A stretch of 64,000 nt of DNA from Nymphaea colorata (Eukaryota; Streptophyta; Magnoliopsida; Nymphaeales; Nymphaeaceae). The stretch covers positions 2,143,503 to 2,207,502 of the forward strand of contig NC_045143.1 in NCBI RefSeq assembly GCF_008831285.2. Reading direction: 5' to 3'. A model generated the notes under the pieces. That model saw nothing but the letters and a program-made list of their open reading frames with translations. It was not told the DNA's origin and searched no databases. Both the position numbers and the translations under genes were made by a program. Shown one piece after another: positions 15,506-26,370 of the stretch (position 1 is its first letter; each line of letters starts with the position of its first letter).

Positions 15506-16788
15506 GCTGGTGTAGAGTAGAGTTTGCCTTTTGTGGGGAGAAGTGGACCCTGCAGCTAAGTCCCCAGACTCTTTTATTTTACCGCCACACCGGAGTCCGC
15601 ATTGAGTCGGGTGCGTACCGGACATGGGTGCGGCTGCGACTCACACCCGAGCCCAGTTATAATGTCATATTACTAAATTACTTATATAATATATGTTGTT
15701 TTGATATTTTTCTATGCAATACAATTATTCAAGTATGTTATGTACATTAATAACTAAATTGTAATAATATGCTTATTCTGTTATATATATAATAAATTAA
15801 AAATAATAATAACAAAATACCTTCGCCGCACCTAAATTTTTTAGGATGTGCTGTTTTGGCACCCGCACCCGCACCGACACCCACACCCCGCACTATGGTG
15901 ACATAGCCCTGCAGTGCATTTGCACTGAATTAGAGCTTATATAAGGAGTGCCATTGCTCTCTAGTTTTTCTCTTCTCCTTTCATTTTGCTTTAAAAAAGA
16001 AGAAGATATCAATTCAAAAACTGAAAAAGAGGACATAATTTTTTTTTCTTTTTCATTAAAACACACCAACAGTTGCATTGTTTTAGTATTTCTTCCATTT
16101 AGCTGGGTAATGGGGGCAAGTTTTTCCTTATGAGTGGACAAATGAAGGCCCCTCCATGTTGTGCTTATGCAATTTTTTTTTCACTTTTTCCAACAAGATA
16201 TGTATTTTATTTTTGTACTACTAGTACCAGTGGCATAGTTAGAAAAATATGCTAGAGAAATACTCTTTTAAAAGTTTCTAGATCCCGAGGTACATATTTA
16301 AAAGTTTGCCAAAGACGTACCTCCCGATCTAGAAACTTTTAAAAGATCATTTCTCTACCATATTTTTCTAACTCTGCCACTGATACTAATAGTATACAAA
16401 TAAAAACAAAAACACTGGTACTAATAGTATACAAATAAAAACAAAACAAAATACATATATCTTGTTGGAAAAAGTGAAAGGAAATCGACATAAGCACAAA
16501 ATGAAACGGCCTTTATTTGTCCGGAAAAACTTGCCCCCTCTTAAAAAAAATGGAAGCTCAACTGAAACTACTAAGACAATGCAACTGTTGGTGTGTTTTA
16601 ATGAAAAAGAAAAAGATATTTATGCCCTATTTTTCAGTTTTTGAATTGATATCTTCTTTTTAAAGCAAAATGAAAGGAGAAAAGAAAAACTAGAGAGCAG
16701 TGGCAGTCCTTATAAGCTCTAATTCAATGCACATGCACTGCAGGGTCCACTACTCCCCACAAAATGCAAACTCTACTCTACACCAGCA
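15506..16788. repeat. Long inverted repeat (foldback), arms about 430 bp
   Basis: The left arm (15506-15555 plus 15907-16292) is the near reverse complement of the right arm (16317-16788). Matched landmarks include 'gctggtgtagagtagagttt' with its complement near 16765-16788, 'aaaacacaccaacagttgca' near 16056-16076 with its complement near 16576-16600, and 'cttttaaaagtttctagatc' beside the centre. The loop is about 24 nt (16293-16316). The left arm is split by a MITE at 15556-15906. The right arm holds a 35-bp tandem duplication at about 16380-16445. No open reading frame of note lies inside. Confidence 0.85.
15556..15906. mobile_element. hAT-like MITE nested in the inverted repeat
   Basis: This 351-bp insert is bounded by a perfect 8-bp direct repeat, CCCTGCAG (15548-15555 and 15907-15914). 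Its ends read CTAAGTCCCC and, on the other strand, CTATGTCACC, which fits the YARNG terminus of hAT elements. The right arm of the surrounding inverted repeat keeps the uninterrupted site (one CCCTGCAG near 16737-16744). GC-rich flanks surround an AT-rich core and there is no coding capacity. Confidence 0.8.
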
Positions 16789-16817
16789 ATCTCATACAGA
16801 AAAGAATGATAGAAATT

Positions 16818-16820
<3 letters not shown>

Positions 16821-16855
<35 letters not shown>
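16821..16855. repeat. (AT)n microsatellite
   Basis: An AT tract between the long inverted repeat and the first copy of the direct duplication. Confidence 0.95.
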
Positions 16856-16857
<2 letters not shown>

Positions 16858-16869
16858 GACCATGTGATT

Positions 16870-18132
16870 TTTTTTTTCTGGTAAATAAAATGGTGAAAGA
16901 AAAGGTCTCTTTATCAACCTGCATGTCAAGTGAGCGCACCCGGATCAGGACCTTGATCTGACCTCCAAATAGACCAAAAACATGTTGGCGATTAAATTGG
17001 ATGAGAATTCAATAGAATGTTTACTTAAAGGAAACCCTCTTTCATGTAAAACCTCTAATTCCATATCCTTAAGGTTTTTGGCTTGATTTGTGGCTCGCAT
17101 GCACCTATGGTGCATCCCTTCAATATGTCTTCAAGGCTTTAATTTGATTTGAGGCCTCCAGTGCATCCTTTCAACTCGTCTGTCGTGCATTCCACCATTT
17201 AAGTTGGAATTAGTTTGTTTTCTAACCTCATTTGCAGATTAATATTTTGGAGTTATTTCTGTTTCATACTTTGTTGGTCGGTTTTCCTGTTTCAAAAACA
17301 ATAATAAACTCAATTAAATTGGCACCATAATGCATTGTTTTTGAAAAGTAGAATGTGACAGCAAATGAAAGAGCGAGACAGTACTGCCGTGGAAGATGGT
17401 CTCTCCAAATCTAGCTCAACGTCGGCAGAGTTTTCGTTTTCCATTTTTTTTATGACTTTAAATCATTTGCATAACATGTTCATACCATCTGGATGCTGTT
17501 AAAAGTACATGAAAAATAATGAAAGCATGAGATTTAAAGTGGTTTCTACCACAGAAGGCCACTATTGGCCTTAGATCATACTGTTTGATTTGACATTTAT
17601 ACTATTTGTTTGTAATAATCTTTAGATATTTCTTTGGTTTTTTTTACAACTTTGGGTTGGTGAATCTCTTTGTTGATAGAAATGTAATTATTACTTTTGT
17701 TGGCTTCTTTATTTTTATAGATATTATTCCTTTATAGGTTGCAAAATTATGGTCAACAATATTAACATTTCTTCTGTTGAGCAAAAATGTTAGTTGCTTT
17801 CCTTAATATCAACATTATTAAATTTGATATTTATACTTTCAGTTTACAATAAGGTCCATAAACTTTTTTTTTTTTGCATATTCAGGTAATGACCACCCTG
17901 GTTGATAATAATGATATTATTACTTTTATTACATCTTTGCTTTTATAGATGCCGTTCTTTTATAAGTCGCTACATTATCTTTAACAATAATAACATTTCT
18001 TTTATTGAGAAATTTTTTTTTATAAAGTTAAATCATTTGCACAACACATTCCATTTTCATCCCCCTCGAAGACATAGTTGAAAAATCCAAGAGATGTTTC
18101 TATTGTTTTTTTTTCATGAGTCAACAGCCCCT
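16870..18132. repeat. Direct duplication, copy A
   Basis: This is collinear with 19175-20803. Shared blocks start at 'aaaggtctctttatcaacct' (16902 and 19204) and end at 'catgagtcaacagccc' (about 18115 and 20787). Copy A keeps an empty insertion site at 17269-17276 where copy B carries a MITE. It has about 110 bp near 17710-17850 that copy B lacks. No coding content. Confidence 0.8.
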
Positions 18133-18188
18133 CTCGTTGATAATATATATATATATATATTCCGTATGATATGGCTATGCTTACAAAA

Positions 18189-18352
18189 GAAGACACCAAA
18201 CCCATGACAGCCTAAAGGGATGGATCACCTCTCAAATCCTCAAATTTTTTGTTTTGCCATCAAAGCAAGTCCTGTAAAGAACATCACAATAAAAAATTTG
18301 AGAATTTGAGAGGTGATCTATCCCTTTCGTCTGTCATGGGGTTGGTCTCTTC
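18189..18352. repeat. Short foldback, 62-bp arms with 40-nt loop
   Basis: The arms 18189-18250 and 18291-18352 are complementary with about 6 mismatches in 62 positions, counted by eye. The shape and near-perfect stem resemble a young plant MIRNA precursor or a tiny MITE. No known mature miRNA was recognised in either arm. Confidence 0.7.
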
Positions 18353-18595
18353 TTTCCTACGCATACCCATCTGATTACACATAGTCAAAAAATCTTAATC
18401 TGAATCATTTAACTACTTATCAGATTCAGATCCGATTTGCATTCTCATAACTGAATTTGGATCCAAGTTCTGGACCAGGGAGAGGTTCATTAAAGATCCT
18501 ACCCGATTATATATAGCCGGTGTCAGGCATAGGTTCATTAAAGGCCCTACCCATCGAATATATATATATATATATATATATACATCAATCATACA

Positions 18596-19320
18596 CTCGA
18601 ATTCTCAAACTATTTAATTGCCAACATCTTTTTGGTCTATACGGAGGCCAGGTCCTGATCGGGGCATGCTCAATCGACAAGCAGGTTGATGAAGAGACCT
18701 TTACTTGTTCCGAGAAAAAGGTTTTTATATATATATACATATATATATCAAATGTTTTTTTTTTTCTTGCTTATGCTTTTGGCAGGTTGGTTAACCATTT
18801 ACATCAATTACAGCGAGGCATCAGGTTAATTTACTGAGACTAACTTCACTTCACTTTTCTGGAGTTGAAAAATGACCAATATGTTTAGAAGGCATTGTTC
18901 AGTATCCTGCTGCTCAGCGACCTTTCTTTCTAACTGCTTCTTGGAGCCAATTTAGTAGAAAACCTTCCCACCCTTTTAAGTTGGTTCGAAGGAGCAGTCA
19001 GAAAGAAAAGCCGCTGAGCAGCATGATACTGAACAATGCCTTCTAAATATTGCTCATTTTTTAACTCCCAGAAATGAAGTTCTGAGTAACTTAACCAACC
19101 TGCCGAAACCATAAGCAGGAAAAGAAAACAAAACAAAACCATCTGAAACATATATATATGGCGACCTTTATATTCTCTTTCTCGTAAATAAAATGATAAA
19201 AGAAAAGGTCTCTTTATCAACCTGCATGTCAATTGAGCGCACCTGGATCAGGACCTTAATCTGTCCTCCAAATAGACCAAAAACATGTTGGCAACTAAAT
19301 TGGTTGAGAATTCAAGAGTT
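18596..19320. repeat. Second long inverted repeat, arms about 345 bp
   Basis: The left arm (about 18596-18940) pairs with the right arm (about 18975-19320). Matched landmarks are 'gaattctcaa' with 'ttgagaattc', 'aggtcctgatc' near 18652 with 'gatcaggacct' near 19246, 'ggcaggttggttaa' near 18781 with its complement near 19090, and 'agaaggcattgttcagtat' near 18887 with its complement near 19026. The arms contain unequal (AT)n stretches. The outer right arm coincides with the start of duplication copy B. Confidence 0.8.
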
Positions 19321-19612
19321 TTTTTTTTTTTTTCTAATGTTTACTTAAGACAAACCGCCTTTCACATAAAACCTCTAATTCTGCATCCTTATGTTTTCAA
19401 GGTTTTGGCTTGATTTGAGGTCTGCATGCACCTATGGCACATCCCTTCAATACTTCTTCAAGGATTTGGCTTGATTTGGGGCCTGATATGTACCGATTGC
19501 GCATCCTTTCAACTCATCTGTCACACATTCCACCATTTAAGTTGCAATTAGTTCATTTCCGACCTCGTTTGCATATTAATATTTGGAGTAAATTGTGTTT
19601 CATACTTTGTTG

Positions 19613-19792
19613 CAGGGGCGGAGGGGGGGCACCTAGGCCGTGGCCCCACCCTAGCTAACTAAAAAAACAAATTTACATTAAAAATTTTGAAAATATTTAG
19701 TAGTCTAATGTATTTTTTGTATTCTGATTTAGTTTGGCCCTATCCAACGACCATTTGGTCTGCCCCTGAAAAAATTTGTAGCTCTGCCCCTA
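19613..19792. mobile_element. hAT-like MITE, 180 bp, with paralogous empty site
   Basis: It is bounded by a perfect 8-bp duplication, CTTTGTTG (19605-19612 and 19793-19800). The ends read CAGGGGCGGAGG and, on the other strand, TAGGGGCAGAGC, the common hAT terminus. The duplicated copy A has the unoccupied site at 17269-17276 with a single CTTTGTTG. No coding capacity. Confidence 0.9.
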
Positions 19793-20478
19793 CTTTGTTG
19801 ATCGGTTTTCATGTTTCAAAACAATAAAGAAACACAATTAAATTGGCACCTTAATGCCTTATTTTTAAATAGTAGAATATGACAGCAAATGAAAGTGGGA
19901 GACAGTACTGCCGTTGAAGATGGTCTCTTCAAATCTAACTTAAATGTTGGTCTGGTCTGCAAAAAAAGTCTGTGGTGGAACAGAGTTTGCGTATTCCATT
20001 TTTTTTTATAACTTTAAATCATTTGCATAACATGTTCATACCATGCTGCACATGCAACACATTTGGATGCTGTTAAAAATACATAAAAAATAATAAAAGC
20101 ATGAGATTTAATGTGGTTTTCTTTCTACCACGGAAGGCCACCTTTGGCCTTAAAAATCATAGTGTTTGATTTGATATTTATACTTTTTGTTTGCAATAAT
20201 CTTTAGATATCTCTTTGATTTTTTTTACAACTCTGGGTCGCCGAATCTCTTTGTTGATAGCGATGCAATTATTATTTTTGTTGGTTACCTTATTTTTAGA
20301 GATATCATTCCCCTTACAATAAGGTCAATAAACTTGATTTTTTTGCAAATTTAGGTGGATGACCACCCTGATTGATAACAATGTTATTATTACTTTTATT
20401 ACATCTTTGTTATAGATGCCATTTTTTTATAAGTCGCTACATTATCTTTAACAATAATAACATTTATGTTATTGAAAA

Positions 20479-20760
20479 GATTTTTTTTATAAAGTTAAAT
20501 CGTTTGCATAACACATTCCATTTTCATCCCCTTTGAAGGCAAACTTGAAAAATCCAATTATCTTTAACAATAAAGAAGATTTTTTTTATAAAGTTAAATC
20601 ATTTGCATAACACATTCCATTTTCATCCCCCTTGAAGGCAAACTTGAAAAATCCAATTATCTTTAACAATAAAGAAGATTTTTTTTATAAAGTTAAATCA
20701 TTTGCATAACACATTCCATTTTCATCCCCCTTGAAGGCAAACTTGAAAAATCCAAGAGAT
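20479..20760. repeat. 99-bp tandem repeat, about 2.8 copies
   Basis: Units begin 'gattttttttataaagttaaa' at 20479, 20578 and 20677, and the last is incomplete. The copies differ at very few positions. A single copy of the unit core lies in duplication copy A near 18010-18093, so the expansion happened in copy B after the duplication. Confidence 0.9.
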
Positions 20761-20803
20761 ATTTCTGATGTTTTTTATTTCTTGCCATGAGTCAACAGCC
20801 CAA

Positions 20804-22600
20804 TGCACATTTTGCTCATTTGGATCTGATATCCGACTGAAATATTTAAAAAAAAATGGATATGAAAAATAACGTAATATCTAATTTGGAAAATCAAATG
20901 GGATTCAACTTTAACAATTTAACATCAAATCGAATTTGTATTAAATAAATATCTAATTGGAATCAGATTCGGATTCGGATCTGATTTAACTTAAAGTAAG
21001 TATCATATATCCAATGTTCATACATTTTGAAAGTTAGGATCTTAACATTGTAATTCAGTTTGGATTAGGTTCAGAAGTTGAAATCAAATTCAGATGTGAA
21101 TTTAAAAGTCAGATTGTAATTGTGAATTCCAATTCGGATAAGGATATGGTGTTACACTTTTTTTTCATTTTTATTGGATTCTAAATTCTAATCTGCATAC
21201 GTAAACATCTGAAAAACAGATATGTTTGAGTGTAGTATATTCTAATATCATCTGTTGACAATCCAACCTGCATTATTACACGCAGAGTTCTTCTTTGATG
21301 GTGTTGCACGGAGTGATATCGATTGTGGAATTCCGATGACGAAGTCCGGTACCGTTTTCCGATGAAGACCTCTCGTTTATTGTTGAGGCTTAGGTTTCAC
21401 AAAGCGTTTACACATATTTCTTCGATCTTGCTCTAGTAGAGCATTATATTTGACATTAAGCTTCAAACTTTTCACTTGGTAGACATAATTTTGAGCGTAA
21501 TTGCGTTATGTCTGTCACATTATTCACTTTTTAGTATGAGGTGCATCTTTCTTGACACTAGTGCAAATGAAACCTAGCTTTGCTATTGTTACATGAAACT
21601 TTTCACCTTGAAGAGAATTATTTGATTCATTAAAATTGTGAAACCCGGGGGCTGATAATGATATAGTTCATGTTTATACTCTTAATAGAAGACTCGGGCC
21701 GACCCGATTCAAAATTCATGCTGGGCCCGATCAGGGACTATGCTTGTAGCCTGGCCATGGGTCTGCCATCAAGCTTTGGGTCCTATCTGACCTGAAATTA
21801 AAACAATATATTTGAAGTATATAAATTTCATATATAAACATATATTTGTACTAAAGAATATATATATGTATATAATCCATACCACTTGCGCAAGAGACAA
21901 AAACCATACCTATTGAAATTAATTATTAAAATAATACCTTATGGATACGATCTTAAGAATGATTTGATAACAAACATATATTAAGTTAGTTATTTTTTAC
22001 TTAATTTATATTTTTTTAATAGTAAAAAAATGAACGGCTCTTATAGCATCAAAATTTGGTAGTACAAAGATCGATTTTTTTACAAAAGTAATTTGACTAA
22101 AGCACAATTTTTATATTAAATTAGTGTTTATGTTTAGAACACTTTTTAACATGAATTTAAGAGGTCTGCTTTTTAGTCTCATATATATATATATATGTAT
22201 ATACCTCTTACTCTCAACTGGGGAAAGGAATGTTTATTTTGAAAGTCGATGATGTTATTTAGAAAATTTTGCAATTCCCTAATGGTATGTTTGCATTTTT
22301 AGGTCACTAAAAGCTTTTATTCACTTTATGAAAAGGAAAGGATTTGTTAATGGTAGGATGCAAAACTGTGCTATTTATTTCGGTTAAAGTGTTAATGGTA
22401 AAGATTAGAATGTAGCTCTTATTTTGGTACTTACCATCACAAAAAAGCAATTTTATAAAACAGGAAAAGTTTTTGTATTTTCGTTGGCTTTTTTATATAA
22501 TTTGGAAATAACACACGTTATCACTTTACCAGTGCGATTTTCCTCAAGAAGAAGCAAGGATCGAGAAGAAGAATCGAGTAAAGGATCGAGAAGAAGAATC
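20804..22600. other. Intergenic stretch with degenerate repeats
   Basis: No gene was recognised. 20816-21190 is a degenerate 'gattcggattcggat' repeat. 21690-21790 has a GC-rich 'gggccgacccgatt' fragment like the GC-armed MITEs near 60 kb. 21880-22200 is a copy of the repeat also found at 61730-61985 and 62280-62830. The last few hundred bases form the promoter side of the SKP1-like gene. Confidence 0.5.
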
Positions 22601-22803
22601 GAGTAAGAAACGTCCCTCTCTTTCGGTTCTCTTCTTTTCGCGCCTTTCTTCTTGTTGGGGTTTTCATGGGGAGAAGCAAGAATCGGGAATAAGAGGAAAG
22701 AAGTAAGAATAAGAATGCCACGCGGATCAGCAACCCATGACGGGGGTTGAGGAGGAAACGGCGGCGTGCGGCGGCGGAAAGTTGTCTTCGTCTGGAGAAG
22801 AAG

Positions 22804-23975
22804 ATGGTGATTCTGAAGGCATCTGACGGCGTGGTCTACGAGGTGGAGGAGACAGTGGCTAAGATGTTGCAGATGCTGTCACCGTTGATCGATGACGCCG
22901 ACCTTGAGAACGCCATTCCCCTTCACAATGTCACCGGAAAGATCCTCGGCAAGGTGCTCGATTACTGCAAGAAGCACACGGAAGAAGAAGCTCCGGAGGA
23001 CCTCCCTGAGGAGGACGACATGAGTCACATGACCAAGAAACACGCTATGGAGAAGTGGGACGCGGAATACGTGGATGTGGATCGCGAAACACTTTTTGAA
23101 ATCGTTCTGGTACAGAATCCTCCTCCTGCTGTATTTCTTTAGTATATTTTAATATCTTTTGTATGTGTGGTATACTTTTAGCATTTTTTGTACAACAACT
23201 ATAGTTGTGTGAATATAAACAACGAATTTGCATGTTCATTTGCTTAAAATTTCATTTTATAGACATGTGTGCGTATATGATCGTGTCTCTGGCTCTGAAC
23301 CCAAGTTTGAACCCAAGTTTTTTGAACTGCACAATATGACAGATTCTAAGTTACTATGAAAATTCTACAAATTTTCAATGCAATCAAATGTCCTGTTCTC
23401 TACCTCAACCATGGTTTGTTCTTTTCGATATTGCAAGTGATCATAAAGATTATTATATATATAGCATTATTAGATGTAATGAGGATGAATAATGCATGAA
23501 CAGGTTCTTGTATATATCTCTAATGATATAAAATAACATCCAACTTCAATATCCTTCTCTTATTCTTAGTATTCATGGATAATTAAGTTGATATGTAACT
23601 TTTTCATTATTCAGAAAACAGTGCTGAACAACTTTGCTTAATCCACCTGATATTGAAACCATCAGTTCTTTTTCATCCTTGATTCAAGTCTCTTATTTAG
23701 ACGGACCTTTTCTTTTCAGAAAAAATGAACCTCTATGTAGCATTAATACGTTGTGACTGAAAAATTGCTGTGGCTTTTCTCAGGCTGCTAACTACCTTGA
23801 GATCAAAGGTCTCCTTGAGTTGACGTGCCAGAAAATTGCGGATTTGATCAAAGACGTGTCGACGGAGGAAGTCAGAGAGGTGTTCAATATAGAGAATGAC
23901 TACAGTGAAGAAGAGGAGGCAGAAATGAGAAATGAATACCCTTGGGCGTATGAAGAGGAAGTCTCACAACAATGA
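22804..23975 (+). CDS. SKP1: SKP1-like protein (SCF ubiquitin ligase subunit)
   Basis: Adaptor of SCF E3 ubiquitin ligases that links cullin 1 to F-box proteins, in nucleus and cytosol. Two exons in phase 0, 22804-23109 and 23784-23975, give 165 aa, close to the usual length of about 160. The start is [16 protein letters not shown]; an upstream in-frame ATG at 22747 would only add a basic stretch, so the internal ATG was chosen. Conserved parts: the N-terminal SKP1/BTB-like fold with [20 protein letters not shown] (aa 39-58), and the C-terminal F-box-binding part with [21 protein letters not shown] and the end NEYPWAYEE. The intron before AANYL is at the position known for plant SKP1 genes. 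The N-terminal half is divergent, as in many plant ASK paralogues. A broken copy follows 600 bp downstream. Expression cannot be judged from sequence. Confidence 0.9.
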
Positions 23976-24592
23976 ACGGTGTATAGAGAGTTACCTGTTT
24001 GATCCTCTCTGCGGGTAACCATCATGGGGCATCTTCTCTTTGTCACAGATAGGGATTAACTGGAGTCAGGAAGACTTTACTAGTCTTCATTTGAACGCTG
24101 ATCTCTTTTTTGAGAAAAACTTGTTTGTTTACGGAGACCCTTTTCTTTTATTAGGGGTAGCTTTATAACGAGATGAGCTTCAATGTAAACAAATGCTATC
24201 CCAAGGGAATCCGCTTCGGAGAGAACTCTTGTTATTCATAATATTATTATGTTAAAGAATTTAACTTGTCTCCATGACTGTAATTGGCGCCTAGCTCCTA
24301 TTCTTGGCGGTTGTGATTTTGTCAATTAAAAGATTGTGGTTGCAAAATTCAACATGTTCTTTGGGGGCTCGACCAAGTCAGCCCGAGTTGTAAGACTGAG
24401 TTCGAGCCCAGCTAGAGCAAGGCATACTATGAGAATCGAAGTAAGTCCGGCCCTATTAGCATCGAGTACGTAGGTAGGGCCAGAAACGGTGGGATCCAGA
24501 ATCCGAGTTTATCTCAGATTTCCTACTGAAAATGCTCGTCAGTCGTCATAGGATCCGCCATGAAAGCTCATCAAATAGTCGTCGACGCGTCA

Positions 24593-26370
24593 TCGTCTGG
24601 AGGGAAGAAGATGGTGGTTGTGCAGACGTCGGACGGCGAGTCATAAGAGGTGGAGGAGACGGTGGTGAAAATGCCGCTGGTGCTCTCTGTTGAGCGGTTA
24701 AAGTAAGGAGACTCTGTTTGGCAATTTGATTGTTATTACCTTTGATAGCAGCTGTCGTTACTTTTTTGTAGAAGTTTTGGTGCTGGCTCAATTCTTGTCG
24801 ACTTTGGTGGTTGCTCATTCTAGTGGATGCCGACTGACATTTTCCTATTTTTTTTGTTGCTTGCCAAAATTCATCATTTGTTACAGTTGTTTACACTCCC
24901 TATATGGCTGATAATGTAACGAGTGTAGCAGAAAATCAATATTCAAATAGAGCTCCTCCTTCTCGTAGATGTAGGCACTTAAATGCGAACCATGTGTCTT
25001 GTTGTCGCAAGTATTTCTATATGCAGTTTTGATTTTTTTTACTCTCCGAGTTACATCAAGGGTGCCGATCTTGGGGACGCCATTCCCTTGCACAATGTCA
25101 GCGGCCAGGTTCTGGAATTCTGCAAGAAGCACGTAGAAGGTACGGTGGAAGCCGAAGACTTGGAAGTCGGGCAGAAGAACCAGAAGCTGAAGAAGTGGCA
25201 CAGAGTACGTCGATGTGGATACGCAGACCCTGTTCGACATCACTCTGTTAGAAGCCTTTTCTTCTTCTTGCTTCCCCCTTTTGTCTCGTTCTTTCTTGTG
25301 ATTGTCATTCCTTCTCCTTCTCCTTTTCGTAGTACTAAGATTTGCCAACTTCTGTATTATGCGTTTAAGTGGTTTTTTTTGTTTCACTGGTGTATTGTCT
25401 TTTACTTCTGTTTACTTCACCGGAGATGATTTAAGGGGCCTTCCATATTACTAGTGGAATTGACGTCGATGTCTTCTAGTCTAGAAGATCTGGTATAAGA
25501 TTTTTCTTTCCCTTTCATTAAGCAGTTATAGATTTCCCTTTTGGCAGTGGTGTAAGTAACAAGGCCTTTTCTTTGTGGGGCCTTGTTTACTACAATGTAT
25601 TTATGATAATAGTATGTCCATTAACATGCTTCCGGTATGCTGTGGTTTCTGTTCATTAAGAGATCTTAACTAGATCAGGATCTATCTGCAAATCAAGTGT
25701 TTAAGTCAAATATCTTACAGAAGAAAAGGAGAAATGACTCTTTTAAGGACTAAGTAAAATGCCATAAGTGGTCCTGCATCTTCACTGTTGTGACGACTGT
25801 TCTTTTGCTTCTGTGATGATTTTTTGCAGTAAAACAGAATTTGGAGTTAAGTCCGTCTGTCTGTCCGTCTCTGGCTGAATCTTATGGACCTGTTTTTGTT
25901 CGTGGGTTTCAAGTTCTTCTGTTACTGGACAATTCCGTTGATCAAATTTACATGTTTTTGGATTGAAACTAGAGTCTATCAAATTTACATTTTCGTTCAT
26001 TGTGTAGACATTCTGAACAACTAAAAGAGATTTCTATGTGACTAATAACACTATTTGTGACAGTTCAGTTTCATTCCTAAGTTGATACTTCTAGAGCTTT
26101 TTCTCCTGGGACCTTTACTGCATAATTTCATTTAATACGTTGCTGCTGTTGGTTGGACGATGGTGGCGTGCTTCCCTGTGAAATTTGGTTTCTCCATGAC
26201 ACTACATGTGTTCAATCTGCAAGCAGACCATCTCATTTTTCCAATTTTCGTTTCTTCTGTACTAAGCGTGGACATGCCGAAGTTTTAAGCTGTTCTAGTT
26301 AAAAACTTTTGGTGTTTCACAGGCAGCTAATTACCTTGATACACATGACCTTGTTGACCTTGTGTACTGA
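24593..26370 (+). pseudogene. SKP1-like pseudogene, tandem copy of 22804-23975
   Basis: Three blocks match the intact gene in order. Block 1 (24593-24690) reads MVVVQTSDGES and then a stop before EVEETV. Block 2 (about 25060-25248) reads GADLGDAIPLHNVSGQVLEFC. A frameshift follows after KKWH, with EYVDVDTQTLFDITL in another frame, and the expected donor GT is changed to TT. Block 3 (26323-26370) follows an intact AG acceptor and reads AANYLDTHDLVDLVY, then stops early. About 370 bp of unrelated sequence separates blocks 1 and 2. A premature stop, a frameshift, a lost donor and a truncated end make it non-functional. Confidence 0.85.

Larger units (their letters stand above)
19175..20803. repeat. 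Direct duplication, copy B
   Basis: This is the second copy of 16870-18132. It is longer because of a hAT-like MITE (19613-19792) and an expansion of a 99-bp unit (20479-20760). The interval between copies A and B holds two foldbacks. No primer-binding site was seen next to copy A, so an LTR-retrotransposon reading is not supported. Confidence 0.8.

Noticed and set aside
16870-20803. LTR retrotransposon made of the two direct copies
   Set aside because: No TG...CA ends, primer-binding site, polypurine tract or gag/pol sequence were seen between the copies.
22747-22803. Upstream in-frame ATG of the SKP1-like gene
   Set aside because: It would add a basic, non-conserved MRRKRRRAAAES leader; the family starts at the MVILKASDG position.
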